DNA from: Chromatiales bacterium
GTDB lineage: Bacteria; Pseudomonadota; Gammaproteobacteria; Steroidobacterales; GCA-2729495
Assembly (NCBI GenBank): GCA_024234935.1
Contig: JACKNI010000005.1
Coordinates: 139,764-203,763 of the forward strand
Reading direction: 5' to 3'
DNA: 64,000 nucleotides
Numbering within the stretch: the stretch's first letter is position 1; the number at the start of each line of letters is the position of its first letter. Made by a program: the position numbers and the translations under genes. Below the pieces are notes generated by a model. That model saw only the letters and a program-made list of their open reading frames with translations. It ran no database searches and was not told the origin of the DNA. This document shows, piece after piece, positions 52,615 to 61,697 of the stretch.

Positions 52615-53199
52615 TCAGCTGAAGCTGATTTTCGGCACCTCGCGCGCGACCGAGTTCTCGATCTCGAGCAGTTTCATGGTCCTGAAGTCAAAAGTCGATG
52701 ACACGAAGTTGTTGGGGAATACCTCACGCGCATTGTTGTAGGCCATTACCGCGTCGTTGTACGCCTGGCGCGCGAACGCGACCTTGTTCTCGGTCGTGGT
52801 CAGCTCTTCGGAGAGCTGCATCATGGTCTGGTTCGCCTTGAGGTCAGGGTAGGCTTCGGCCAGTGCGAACAGCCGGCCGAGTGCACTGCTGAGCTGGTTC
52901 TCGGCACCGGCGAGCGCCTCGATCGCTGCGCTGTTGGCCGGATCGGCCGCGGCGGTTTTCAGTCCGGACACTGCCGAGTTGCGCGCCTGGATGACGGCTT
53001 CCAGGGTATTGCGTTCGTGCGCCAGATAGCCCTTGGCGACCTCGACAAGATTCGGAATCAGGTCGTGACGGCGCGTGAGCTGTACGTCGATCTGCGCGAA
53101 GGCATTGCGCGCGCCATTGCGGACCGTTACCAGCCGGTTGTAGATACTGATCAGGTACAGCGCCAGCGCCGTGAACAGGACGATAACGATCAGACCCAT
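52615..53199 (-). CDS. LemA family protein
   Basis: A 194-residue LemA protein: one N-terminal membrane helix (MGLIVIVLFTALALYLISIYNRLV) and a long coiled helical domain with RNGARNAFAQIDVQLTRRHDLIPNLVEVAKGY and YNDAVMAYNNAREVFPNNFV, both conserved. ATG at 53199 matches the family start. It is 29 bases upstream of the M48 peptidase gene. Confidence 0.93.
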   Translation of the reverse strand: MGLIVIVLFTALALYLISIYNRLVTVRNGARNAFAQIDVQLTRRHDLIPNLVEVAKGYLAHERNTLEAVIQARNSAVSGLKTAAADPANSAAIEALAGAENQLSSALGRLFALAEAYPDLKANQTMMQLSEELTTTENKVAFARQAYNDAVMAYNNAREVFPNNFVSSTFDFRTMKLLEIENSVAREVPKISFS

Positions 53200-53250
53200 G
53201 ACTCTTCTCCCGGTGAACCCGCCAAGTGCAGAGTGCAGTATAAAGGCTGA

Positions 53251-53700
53251 ATGAGTAACCCCTTGAGGAACTCCACCGCACTTTCCCTGCCGGGTTATGT
53301 GCTGATGGTGTGTGCGGCACTGGGCCTGCTCGCCCGGCATGCCCTGCTTGCCACCGGCATCGCGCTGACAGTGCAGTTCGTGGCGGTGGCGCTGATGATC
53401 TGGGCGCGCCTGACTTTCGGCCTGCGCAGTTTTCGTGCCGTCGCTGATCCGGGCGTTGGCCAGCTGGTGACGAGCGGCCCGTACCGGTTCCTGCGCCACC
53501 CGATCTATGCTGCCGTTCTGTATTTCATGGTCGCCGCCGCGGCCTCGCACAGCGATGCCGCCAACTGGTTGCTGGTGTCGACCGCTGTCGCCGGAATCGT
53601 CGTGCGTGTCATCGTTGAAGAGCGCCTGCTGACATCGCGCTATCCGGCCTATGCCGCATATATACTGCGGACCAGGCGCCTCATCCCGTTTGTCTGGTGA
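53251..53700 (+). CDS. Isoprenylcysteine carboxyl methyltransferase-like membrane protein
   Basis: A 149-residue protein with four hydrophobic helices and the C-terminal motif TSGPYRFLRHPIYAAVLYF followed by EERLL...YPAYAAYILRTRRLIPFVW, the signature of ICMT/phospholipid methyltransferase-like proteins that bind SAM in the membrane. Substrate is unknown. It diverges from lemA and overlaps the next gene by four bases. Confidence 0.85.
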   Translation: MSNPLRNSTALSLPGYVLMVCAALGLLARHALLATGIALTVQFVAVALMIWARLTFGLRSFRAVADPGVGQLVTSGPYRFLRHPIYAAVLYFMVAAAASHSDAANWLLVSTAVAGIVVRVIVEERLLTSRYPAYAAYILRTRRLIPFVW

Positions 53701-54728
53701 TGCTGGCTGGCAGATTCAGGCAGGCGATGAACAACCAAGGCACCCCGCAGGACATTCTTCGTGCCGAAGCCAACGGCCGGCCGCAAGGCGGGGTATGGGC
53801 CGTTCGTGACTATCACACCACGCTGGAAAAGCGCGCGATTGCCGGCGCCGAAGTCACCCCCGGTTACTTCTACATGGTTGTCGCCGCAACGGTCATGGCC
53901 ACGGCCGGGCTGCTGCTCGACAGTGCGGCCGCCGTGATCGGCGCCATGTGCGTCGCCCCGTTCATGGCCCCGTCCCGGGCCGTGTGCATCGGCGTGCTCT
54001 TTCGCAACTGGCCGGTGTTCCTCGGCGGATTTGCCAAGCAGCTGGTCGGACTCCTCGTGATCGGCGTCAGCGTCGCGGCGATCATCACCGTGATCCTGGA
54101 CCGGAATGTCAGCGGTATCGCCATCACCCATGAAATCCTCATCAGGGCGATGCCGACCACGCGCGAGCTGGTGCTGAGCACGCTGATTGCGCTGTCGGCC
54201 GGCGCGGCGGCTTCACTGGCCCTGGTCGCGCAGCCCCGTATCGTGGAAACGCCGTGGGGACAGATCATCGACGCGATCATCGGCGTCGAGATTGCGATTT
54301 CCCTGGTGCCGCCCGCCGCTGTCATCGGCATCGGCCTCGCCCTGGGAACACCCGAGCACAGCCTCAACGCCCTGTACCTCTTGCTGCTGAATGTTCTTGC
54401 CCTGGACTTCATCGGCAGTGGTGCGATCCTGGTCCTGCGGGGCGTGCGCCTGCGGTACCTGGAGCTGGAGAAGAAGATTCGTGCGGCGGTCGTCGTGACG
54501 CTGGATGTGGTCCCCGGCTTCATCGCCTTCGGGAGCACGGTTCATGTCACTCTGCTCGGCGACCACGATGCGGAGATCGAGGTCATCCTGCGACGCCGGT
54601 TTGGCGGCAAGGTACCGGAGACGCTCGCCACGAGCATAGCCGAACGCATCGAGCAGGAGACCGGCTGCCGCAGCGATGTGACGGTGGAGGTGATTCCGCT
54701 GCTCACATACCGCGGGATCTCACGCTGA
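53697..54728 (+). CDS. DUF389 membrane protein
   Basis: A 343-residue member of the DUF389 (TIGR00341) family of uncharacterised membrane proteins. About eight hydrophobic segments cover residues 50-275 (AATVMATAGLLLDSAAAVIGAMCVAPFMAP is typical), and there is a soluble C-terminal domain with a ferredoxin-like look (residues 275-343). Several starts are possible: GTG 53697, ATG 53700 or ATG 53727. Confidence 0.85.
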   Translation: MMLAGRFRQAMNNQGTPQDILRAEANGRPQGGVWAVRDYHTTLEKRAIAGAEVTPGYFYMVVAATVMATAGLLLDSAAAVIGAMCVAPFMAPSRAVCIGVLFRNWPVFLGGFAKQLVGLLVIGVSVAAIITVILDRNVSGIAITHEILIRAMPTTRELVLSTLIALSAGAAASLALVAQPRIVETPWGQIIDAIIGVEIAISLVPPAAVIGIGLALGTPEHSLNALYLLLLNVLALDFIGSGAILVLRGVRLRYLELEKKIRAAVVVTLDVVPGFIAFGSTVHVTLLGDHDAEIEVILRRRFGGKVPETLATSIAERIEQETGCRSDVTVEVIPLLTYRGISR

Positions 54729-54783
54729 GTTCGTCGGCCAGGGCGTTCGAGCGTGCCGTACTTCCGGCGCCTGGCAGTTCCCT

Positions 54784-56955
54784 TCAATGCACCAGCGCAA
54801 ACCAGACCGGCGTGGACTTGAAAGCCGGCGTCTTGCTGCGCGGATCAACGGCTGTACCTGTCAGTACGTTCGCTTCCGGGAAATAGGCCATGACGCTGCC
54901 GCGAGCGAGGTCGAAGGCACGCACAGTGAGGTTCTCCATCCGGCCGTGCGCGGAAACCAGCGTCGCGATGTCGCCATCTGCGAGCCCATGGGCAGCGAGG
55001 TCGGCGGGATGCAGCATTGCGGTCCATCGGTCCGCGTGATTCCTGTAGCTGTCCGTCCGTTCGTAGATGATGGTGTTGAACTGTCCCTCGCTGCGCACGG
55101 TGGTCAGGGTCAGCGTGGCATCGGACGGTGGCGGTACCGGCCGACAGACAAACCGGGCACGGCCATCAGCCGTGTTGAAGTGCGGTGCATGCAAGAGCCG
55201 GCCGCGAATATGAAACTCGCGCTTTGCCACATCGATGTCGGCCAAGTCCTCCATGCCCGGCACGATACGGGCGATGGTTTCGCGGAGTGTCCGGTGCTGG
55301 CGGAAAGCGCTGAATGCGATCGGCGTATCGGGCAGCAGTCGCTCGGCGAGTCGGGTCAATATGTCTACTTCGGGACGTACTGTGTCGAGACGGGTTATTC
55401 CGCCATCACTCAGTCGTACATAGTTGAACATTGATTCCTGCGTGGTCGGTTCCCACTCCTCATCCCGGGCTGTCACCGGCAGCACCAGTACTTCTCCGCT
55501 ATCGCAGCCGGACACGTGGCCCCGATTGAGCGTGGTCGTCAGGAACAGCTTGAAGCCGATCCGGTCGAGCGCCTGCTCTGCCCAAGTCCGGTCGGGATTG
55601 GCCTCGTAGAGGTTGCCACCCATGATGACGGCCGCGTCGATTTCACCGCGGCTGGCCGCCTGCATGCCCGCCATCGTGTCATGGCCTGCGATGCCGGGCA
55701 GCGATACGCCAAACGCCTGTTCGATGCGCGTGAAGATCTCGGCAGAAAGCACCGGCTTGACGCCAATGGTGCCGATTCCCTGGACATTGCTGTGGCCGCG
55801 CAGTGGCAGCAGGCCGGCACCCGGTCGCCCGATCTGTCCGCGGAGCAGGGTCAGGTTGGCAATGTACTCGACGTTGTCGACCCCATGGAGGTGGTGCGTC
55901 ATGCCCATGCCCCAGGCGAACACCGCATTGCCGGCCTTTGCGTAGAGTGCTGCGACCCGCTCGATGTCGGCTCTGGCGATGCCACAGCGCGCCTCGATCG
56001 CCGGCCAGGATTCGCTGCCGATATCCAGCAGAAAGTCCGCAAACCCCGCGGTGTAGCGGTTGATGAAATCCCGGTCCTCCGCTCCGGCGGCCAGCACAGC
56101 CTTGGCGATGCCCTTGAACAGGGCCACGTCTGATCCGATGCGCGGTTGCAGATAGTCCGAAGCGATCCAGTCGCCGCCCTTGAGCATCGATGTCGGACGC
56201 TTCGGCAGTGCGAAACGGACCAGTCCCGGCTCACGGGCGGGATTGATCATGATGACATCGCCACCCCTGGCCCGGCATTCCTGCAGCTTGTGAATGAAGC
56301 GCGGGTGATTTGAGGACGGGTTGGCGCCGATCACGAAAATGAGATCGCATTTCGACAGGTCGGCCAGTTCGACGGTCGAGGTCCCGGTGCCAATCGTCGT
56401 TTTCAGTCCGACACTCGTGGCCTGGTGGCAGTAATAGGAGCAGTTGTTGACATTGTTGGTGCCGAAAGCCCGTGCCAGCAGCTGGAATACGAAGCCTGCC
56501 TCATTGGATGAGCGCCCGGAGGAGTAGAAAAACGATCGCTGCGGATCTGTTGCCCGGAGGCGCTCCGCCGCCCGGTCCAGCGCCCATTCCCAGTCGACGA
56601 TCCGGTACCGGTCCGCGCCCGCAGCCTTGTATATCGGGTTGCCAAGACGGCCGAGATGCTCCAGTTCGTAACCGTCGAGTTCCCGCAGTTCTGCCAGCGA
56701 ATGGGTCAGCACCGACACAGGAATCGGCGGCTGGATATCGGTGGACTGCGCCTGGATGCTCTTGTTGCAGACGCTGGGATACTCGCCCAGCTCGTTGGTC
56801 ATGCCGCCCAGTTGCCCGCCCATGCCAAGACCGCAGGCTTTGCAGGCGTTTTTCGAGTTGAGGGCTTTCGCCGTGCTGCGCAAGCCGGTCCGCGTTGCGG
56901 TCTTCAGCGCGTACAGTACTTTCTTCGGACCGCCGCCGATGGTCGGGCGGGTCAT
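54784..56955 (-). CDS. FdhF/YdeP-family molybdopterin oxidoreductase
   Basis: A 723-residue enzyme of the DMSO-reductase/formate-dehydrogenase-like superfamily, closest in layout to YdeP. It has a CxxC (Cys38, Cys41 in NACKACGLGMGG) but not the four-Cys 4Fe-4S site of classical formate dehydrogenases. Cys176 in CSYYCHQATSVGL lies where FdhF has its Mo-ligating selenocysteine. Later motifs include FVIGANPSSNHPRF and GAGLLPLRGHSNVQG. The ATG at 56955 overlaps the preceding stop (ATGA). There is no Tat signal, so it is cytoplasmic. The substrate is unknown. Confidence 0.85.
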   Translation of the reverse strand: MTRPTIGGGPKKVLYALKTATRTGLRSTAKALNSKNACKACGLGMGGQLGGMTNELGEYPSVCNKSIQAQSTDIQPPIPVSVLTHSLAELRELDGYELEHLGRLGNPIYKAAGADRYRIVDWEWALDRAAERLRATDPQRSFFYSSGRSSNEAGFVFQLLARAFGTNNVNNCSYYCHQATSVGLKTTIGTGTSTVELADLSKCDLIFVIGANPSSNHPRFIHKLQECRARGGDVIMINPAREPGLVRFALPKRPTSMLKGGDWIASDYLQPRIGSDVALFKGIAKAVLAAGAEDRDFINRYTAGFADFLLDIGSESWPAIEARCGIARADIERVAALYAKAGNAVFAWGMGMTHHLHGVDNVEYIANLTLLRGQIGRPGAGLLPLRGHSNVQGIGTIGVKPVLSAEIFTRIEQAFGVSLPGIAGHDTMAGMQAASRGEIDAAVIMGGNLYEANPDRTWAEQALDRIGFKLFLTTTLNRGHVSGCDSGEVLVLPVTARDEEWEPTTQESMFNYVRLSDGGITRLDTVRPEVDILTRLAERLLPDTPIAFSAFRQHRTLRETIARIVPGMEDLADIDVAKREFHIRGRLLHAPHFNTADGRARFVCRPVPPPSDATLTLTTVRSEGQFNTIIYERTDSYRNHADRWTAMLHPADLAAHGLADGDIATLVSAHGRMENLTVRAFDLARGSVMAYFPEANVLTGTAVDPRSKTPAFKSTPVWFALVH

Positions 56956-57278
56956 CGGTCCAGACGTTCGCGAACCGCGGGTTCCAGACTGCCCAGCCCC
57001 CATGTCTTGCCCAGTTCCACTGCGGCGTCACCGGACATGCCTTGCAAGGTAGCGGCGCGCAAGGCGATCAGGGCACCGACCCGGTTGCTCGACGTACAGT
57101 GGATCAAGGTCGGCGACTTGCCGGCGGACGCAAGCAGCGCGTCGAACGCCCGGACGTTTTCCGTGGTCAGGTCCTGTGCACCGTGTATCGGCAGGTTGTC
57201 GTAGCGCGATGCGGCCGAAAGACGCTGCTCAGCTACCCGGCAGCAGCGCCCGGCCCCAGGGTGTGAGCGCGAGTACAC
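56952..57278 (-). pseudogene. 5'-truncated tyrosine-phosphatase-like gene
   Basis: The reading frame gives the C-terminal 80 residues of the short exported protein-tyrosine-phosphatase-like (DUF442/beta-lactamase-hydrolase-like) family: LPIHGAQDLTTENVRAFDALLAS, then HCTSSNRVGAL with the catalytic-type Cys at 61, and ending LGSLEPAVRERLDR. The N-terminal half of that family, with its signal peptide and VIDLR strand, is absent; the frame begins inside the 3' end of the preceding membrane gene (50-base overlap). It is probably a remnant, though translation by coupling cannot be excluded. Confidence 0.6.
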
Positions 57279-57666
57279 CGACGATGGCCAGCGTGTAAAA
57301 AATGGCGGCCTGCAGCGGCGAGTCCTTCTTGCGGGCTCGAAAGACCGCGATGTGTACCAGCACCGCGGCGATGATCATCACCAGGGAGTGCTCGGCAACG
57401 TAGAAACGTACGCCCGCGTCCTTCATGGCCGCGCCCATGTCCCTGAACGCGCTCGTGGTAATGGGGCTGAGCCAGGCATAGAGAAGCACGCCGACCAGCG
57501 CCTGGGTGTCGAAGGCGATGGTGATCAGGCGGCCAAGGTTGACCTGTTGCGGGGTCCAGCGCGCGCGAGAGAAGACGCCGGCCCAGGCCATCACCACTGC
57601 GATGATGCCGATGATGATGACGGCCCAGCGCAAGTAGCTGTGCAGGTTGAGCATGAAGTTATACAA
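57229..57666 (-). CDS. Small four-helix membrane protein (cytochrome b-like)
   Basis: A 145-residue membrane protein with four helices. TTG at 57666 is chosen because GGAGG lies seven bases upstream; ATG at 57654 is an in-frame alternative. Histidines near the membrane (LHSYLRWAV, VAEHSLVMI and VLVHIAVF) resemble small proteins named cytochrome B, but haem binding is not shown. Its 3' end runs into the phosphatase remnant. Confidence 0.7.
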   Translation of the reverse strand: MYNFMLNLHSYLRWAVIIIGIIAVVMAWAGVFSRARWTPQQVNLGRLITIAFDTQALVGVLLYAWLSPITTSAFRDMGAAMKDAGVRFYVAEHSLVMIIAAVLVHIAVFRARKKDSPLQAAIFYTLAIVGVLALTPWGRALLPGS

Positions 57667-57857
57667 GCGCAGTCCTCCTGTTTGAATCCGTTCTCCGACG
57701 CACCCCGGTCTGCTGCCGTTCAGCATGCGACTTCGACGTGTCAGCGGCGATCTGGCCTTGGTCTAGCTTCCCTGTTGCCGACTGACGCTGTCAAGGCGTC
57801 GATGGCCGGGCTTGCTCCGGTCATCGCACGTCCTGCAGCTCCATCGGTTGCCGGGTG

Positions 57858-58736
57858 CTATCTGGGCTGCGCGTCCAGGTACTTCTTGAACACCGTCCAG
57901 CTGGTTTCGTTGGGACGCGGATCGCCCAGGGGCGGTGGCGTGAGGTACTGCGGATAGCGCTCGCGAAGTATCGAGCGCAACGGTTCAGCGAGTTCATCCA
58001 CGCTGGCGACGCGGCCGCCGATGGTGGAGGTGTAGATCTCGCCGACGCGACTGCCCATCTTCATCCACGGCAGGAAGGCTGAAATACGCGACCAGGCCAG
58101 CGGATTCTGTCTTACGGTGTCGCGTTTGGGGTCGAACAGGTCGTCGGTGTCATAGAAATTGCCGAACAGTTCGACGGCGTGATAGTTGCCGCCGATCCAG
58201 TCCTGGTACTGCCCGGCCAGCGGGTTGGCGTAGAACAGCGGGTACACGCTGCGTGCCATGGCGGTCTTGCCTGATATCTTGAGCTGCAGCTCGTAGGGTT
58301 TCCCGGACTCGTCCCGCGCGTATATCGGCGTGCGCATGTTCACCGGATCGTTGGCCACGTGCACGACTTCGAGTTCCTCGCCGGTCCAGGGATTCTTCCA
58401 GCGGTCGATGATCTTGCCGGTCGCCGGATCAAGATGAATCATCACTTCGCGCGAGAAACTCTGGAAGCCGTAGCCGCGCTTGCTGTCCGAAAAATTCTTG
58501 CAGTGGCGGATATTCATGCCCTGGATGTCGAACAGGTGCCGGTCCTTTTCGCCGGGGACGTGCGAGTACATCGCACCTTCCCACCAGTGAATGATGACCT
58601 TGCCCTCTTTGGTGGAGCAGGTCATCTTCTGCTGGATGCGTACGGCATCTTCGGGAACCTCAGGATCCAGCGGCCGGGCGATGGCGGTGCTGCAGAGGCT
58701 GATCGCCAGCAGGGCGACAGGGATCGGGAAGCGCAT
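57858..58736 (-). CDS. DUF1838 family exported protein
   Basis: A 292-residue protein with a Sec signal peptide (MRFPIPVALLAISLCSTAIA, cleavage after ALA-like STAIA). The mature part matches DUF1838: WWEGAMYSHVPGEKDRHLFDIQGMNIR, DPATGKIIDRWKNPWTGE, and TSTIGGRVASVDELAEPLR near the end. Biochemical role is unknown. It lies 15 bases after the next gene upstream, so the two exported proteins are probably one operon. Confidence 0.82.
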   Translation of the reverse strand: MRFPIPVALLAISLCSTAIARPLDPEVPEDAVRIQQKMTCSTKEGKVIIHWWEGAMYSHVPGEKDRHLFDIQGMNIRHCKNFSDSKRGYGFQSFSREVMIHLDPATGKIIDRWKNPWTGEELEVVHVANDPVNMRTPIYARDESGKPYELQLKISGKTAMARSVYPLFYANPLAGQYQDWIGGNYHAVELFGNFYDTDDLFDPKRDTVRQNPLAWSRISAFLPWMKMGSRVGEIYTSTIGGRVASVDELAEPLRSILRERYPQYLTPPPLGDPRPNETSWTVFKKYLDAQPR

Positions 58737-58751
58737 GTCAGGACTCCTTGC

Positions 58752-59621
58752 TTACATTTCGGGGCGGGCGAGCTGGCGCGGCGTCATCGCACAGTTGACC
58801 AGCATCCACTTCAGGTTCAGGCCGATGCGGTCGGCATCGGGATCGGTAAAGGCATAGCTGTGTTCCTTCTCGCTGCCGTCGGCGAAGCGCTCACTCACAT
58901 AGAGCACGAGTGAATTCCGGTTGAAGTTGCCGTTTGCCTCGTTCAGTACATGCCAGTTGACGCGCAGCAGGCGCAGGCCGAGCTGGCGCTGGTCGGCGTC
59001 GCGCGTGGTAAACCAGTGCTCGCCGCCCTGGTCGTGCAGGCTGATGTCGTCGTAGCGCTGGAAGGGAATATCGCGCCCGCCGCCCACGCCTGGAACATCG
59101 GCATAACAGTGGAACTCGCGGCTGCGCTCGAGCCAGTAGGGATCACCGTTGCCACTGTCCAGCCAGAGTTCCCGTGCCGAGACCTGGATGCCGCCGCCGC
59201 CGGCAGCCTTGCCGGTGAAGCTCCCGGCCGAGCGCACGATGCGCAGGCTGCGCGCCGGGTCCACCTGCCAGGCGGCACCGTTGCGCAGTTCGAAGTCCGC
59301 ATGGATGCCGACGGGATCATCGGCTGTTACGGTCAGCACCAGCCGCGCTTGCTGACCGCGCTCCTGCCAGCTGAATGCGCGGCCGGTTCCCTTGTAGTCC
59401 GCAGCAGGTGCGATACTGATTTCGAGTTTGCCGTGTCGTGCCGCCTCAGGCAGTTTCCGGCGCAGGTCGAAGTAGGCCTGGTTGGCGTTGCTGTAGTGGC
59501 CGGGAAGCATTTCGGCGAGTATCCGCAACTGCCGCTCCGCCGGCGTGGAGTCCATGCCCTGGGCGAACAGGGGTCCGGCGACCAGTATCAGTACGGCGAT
59601 GGCAGTTGTCTGTGCGTTCAA
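58752..59621 (-). CDS. Exported protein of unknown family
   Basis: A 289-residue protein I do not securely recognise. TTG at 59621 gives MNAQTTAIAVLILVAGPLFAQGM, a good signal peptide, though no clear RBS is seen; an ATG much further upstream would add about 130 non-coding-looking residues. The region LRILAEMLPGHYSNANQAYFDL faintly resembles the start of CpcT/CpeT lyases. Conserved-looking blocks are REFHCYADVPGVGGGRDIPF and NRNSLVLYVSERFADGSEKEH. It is upstream of the DUF1838 gene. Confidence 0.65.
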   Translation of the reverse strand: MNAQTTAIAVLILVAGPLFAQGMDSTPAERQLRILAEMLPGHYSNANQAYFDLRRKLPEAARHGKLEISIAPAADYKGTGRAFSWQERGQQARLVLTVTADDPVGIHADFELRNGAAWQVDPARSLRIVRSAGSFTGKAAGGGGIQVSARELWLDSGNGDPYWLERSREFHCYADVPGVGGGRDIPFQRYDDISLHDQGGEHWFTTRDADQRQLGLRLLRVNWHVLNEANGNFNRNSLVLYVSERFADGSEKEHSYAFTDPDADRIGLNLKWMLVNCAMTPRQLARPEM

Positions 59622-59765
59622 GCTGCGGGACCCCGGTTGCGGCCCGGATTGCCGAGCATGGCTGATTCTAGCCAGTTTGTTTGCCACAGTGAGAGCTGTG
59701 AGCAGACTTTGACCAGCATCTTTGCGTATGATGCGGCCCGTGCCGGTAACCGCGGATGTTATGGA

Positions 59766-60617
59766 ATGACACGACACCTGTCTGCAGCGCGAGCGATCAC
59801 CACGATTGTCATGTCCCTGCTGCTCGGTGCAGCGATCGCCGCGCCGCCGTCGGCCCGCTCCGGCACCAGACCCGATGTGCGTTCGAGTACCGCACTGGTG
59901 GTCGATGCCAGGGACTCCTCGGTCCTGTTCGCCCAGCGTGACGACGCGGTCCGGCCCATCGCCTCGATCACCAAGTTGATGACTGCGCTCGTGGTGCTCG
60001 ACGGCGGGCAATCGCTCGATGAAGTCATCACGATCAGCGCGGAGGACCGCAAGACCGAGCTCAGTTCCGCGTCACGCCTGGCCGCGGGCACGCGCCTGAC
60101 CCGCGGCGAGTTGCTGCACCTTGCACTCATGTCATCCGAGAACCGGGCCGCCCAGGCGCTCGGGCGCAACTATCCGGGCGGCTTGCCCGTCTTCATAAAG
60201 GCGATGAATGCCAAGGCCGGCGCGCTTGGCATGACGAGTTCGAGATTCGCCGACCCGACCGGTTTGTCGAGCCGCAATGTGGCGAGTGCCCGGGACCTGG
60301 TCAAACTGGTCAAGGCCGCCTCCGACAATCCCTTGATCCGCCGCTATTCGACCGACGAACGCTATACGGTAAAGGCCGGCCGGCAGGCTCTTGAATACCG
60401 GAACACCAACGCGCTGGTCACGAAGCCTGACTGGAATATCGCCGTGCAGAAGACCGGCTACACGCAGGCCGCCGGTCAGTGCCTGGTCATGCACACGCGG
60501 ATTGACGGCCGCTCGGTCGTCATCGTGCTGCTCAATTCCTTCGGCAAGTACACCCGCGTTGCCGATGCCCGCCGCATCCGCAAGTGGATGGAATCAGCGG
60601 CCCGCACCACGACCTGA
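59766..60617 (+). CDS. pbpG: D-alanyl-D-alanine endopeptidase (PBP7-like)
   Basis: A 283-residue periplasmic low-molecular-weight penicillin-binding protein of family S11. Signal peptide MTRHLSAARAITTIVMSLLLGAAIAA; SxxK motif Ser67-I-T-Lys70 (ASITKLMTA), SxN motif in MSSENRAAQAL, and KTG motif in VQKTGYTQAA. It cleaves cross-links in peptidoglycan. ATG at 59766 is correct: an overlapping ATG at 59761 hits a stop at once. Its 3' end overlaps the convergent NnrS-like gene by 24 bases. Confidence 0.93.
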   Translation: MTRHLSAARAITTIVMSLLLGAAIAAPPSARSGTRPDVRSSTALVVDARDSSVLFAQRDDAVRPIASITKLMTALVVLDGGQSLDEVITISAEDRKTELSSASRLAAGTRLTRGELLHLALMSSENRAAQALGRNYPGGLPVFIKAMNAKAGALGMTSSRFADPTGLSSRNVASARDLVKLVKAASDNPLIRRYSTDERYTVKAGRQALEYRNTNALVTKPDWNIAVQKTGYTQAAGQCLVMHTRIDGRSVVIVLLNSFGKYTRVADARRIRKWMESAARTTT

Positions 60618-61697
60618 GTCTGCGGCTCCCCGCAGCACCGATACCACCATCCCGAATACGAACAGCCCCAGCGCCGCCGCATTGAGCGCGCCGCCCATGC
60701 TGCGCATCTGCGCTTCAGCTGTGAGCGTTCCCGCCACGCGCAGCACCAGCGACAGGTGCAGCACGACCAGCGGCAGATAGAAGAGCGGGTGATAGGGCAG
60801 ACGGACGCTGAGGATCGCCGGGAAGATGATCGGCGCATGGCCGAAGACCATCGCGAAGACGAAGCCGAGCAGGATCGCGTGCAGCCCTGCGCCGTAAGCG
60901 GCGCTGTTCGCCACGATGCCGCCGGCCGACAGCAGGATCAGCGCGCCGATGCAGAGCCAGACGTAACCGGAGAGCAGGCACACGGCGATGAAGCGTGTCA
61001 GCCCTTTCTGGCGCACCGTGTGGCGGGCGATGTCCTGTTTGAGCAGCCAGGCGGCGAGCGCGAGCAGCGTGGCCGGGAACAGCAGCCCGGCGCCCGGCAA
61101 TGTGCTGAATGCGGCTGGCGTTCCGGTCAGCAGCAGCACGACGATCCCGGCAAAGACCTTTCTGGCGACCGGCGAGGGCGGCAGGAATCGCGACAGCTCC
61201 AGGCGTTCACCGGCGATGGTGAGGATCAGGAATGCCATCCACAGCGGCGCAACGGCGGGGATGGAAAATCCGGCCAGCCACAGCGCATTGCCGGCGGCCC
61301 AGCCTGCCGCACCGAGTACCAGCGTCAGGGTATGCAGCGCGCGCTGGCGCAGGTACACCGCCAGCGATCCGGCCAGCATGAACAGACTGCCGGCAAAGAG
61401 CAGTGCAGGTCCTGTCGTATCGCCGAGTCCGGCCAGCAGTGCGAGTCCACCCAGTCCGGCACACAGTGGTGCGCTGTAGGCCCAGCGTGCGCCGAGTGCC
61501 ACGGCACGCTCGAGGCTGATGACCGTACCGAAGAAGGCACCGATCATCAGTGGTCCGTGATCGAGTACCGATGCGGTGCCGGGCAGTGGAGCCATCCAGC
61601 CGATGCGCAGCAGGCCGGCGGCCGCACCCCCGAACAGCGAGACCATGCCGAGAATCAACAGCGGCACCCGCCACAGGCGCGGCAGATCTGCGCTCAT
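60594..61697 (-). CDS. NnrS-like polytopic membrane protein
   Basis: A 367-residue protein with about 12 membrane helices. DHGPLMIGAFFGTVISLERAVALG near residue 46 and HAILLGFVFAMVFGHAPIIFPAIL near residue 275 resemble NnrS/haem-copper-oxidase-like proteins linked to nitric oxide tolerance; the His residues could bind haem. The assignment to NnrS is tentative. It overlaps the upstream DUF59 gene by four bases. Confidence 0.65.
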   Translation of the reverse strand: MSADLPRLWRVPLLILGMVSLFGGAAAGLLRIGWMAPLPGTASVLDHGPLMIGAFFGTVISLERAVALGARWAYSAPLCAGLGGLALLAGLGDTTGPALLFAGSLFMLAGSLAVYLRQRALHTLTLVLGAAGWAAGNALWLAGFSIPAVAPLWMAFLILTIAGERLELSRFLPPSPVARKVFAGIVVLLLTGTPAAFSTLPGAGLLFPATLLALAAWLLKQDIARHTVRQKGLTRFIAVCLLSGYVWLCIGALILLSAGGIVANSAAYGAGLHAILLGFVFAMVFGHAPIIFPAILSVRLPYHPLFYLPLVVLHLSLVLRVAGTLTAEAQMRSMGGALNAAALGLFVFGMVVSVLRGAADSGRGAGR

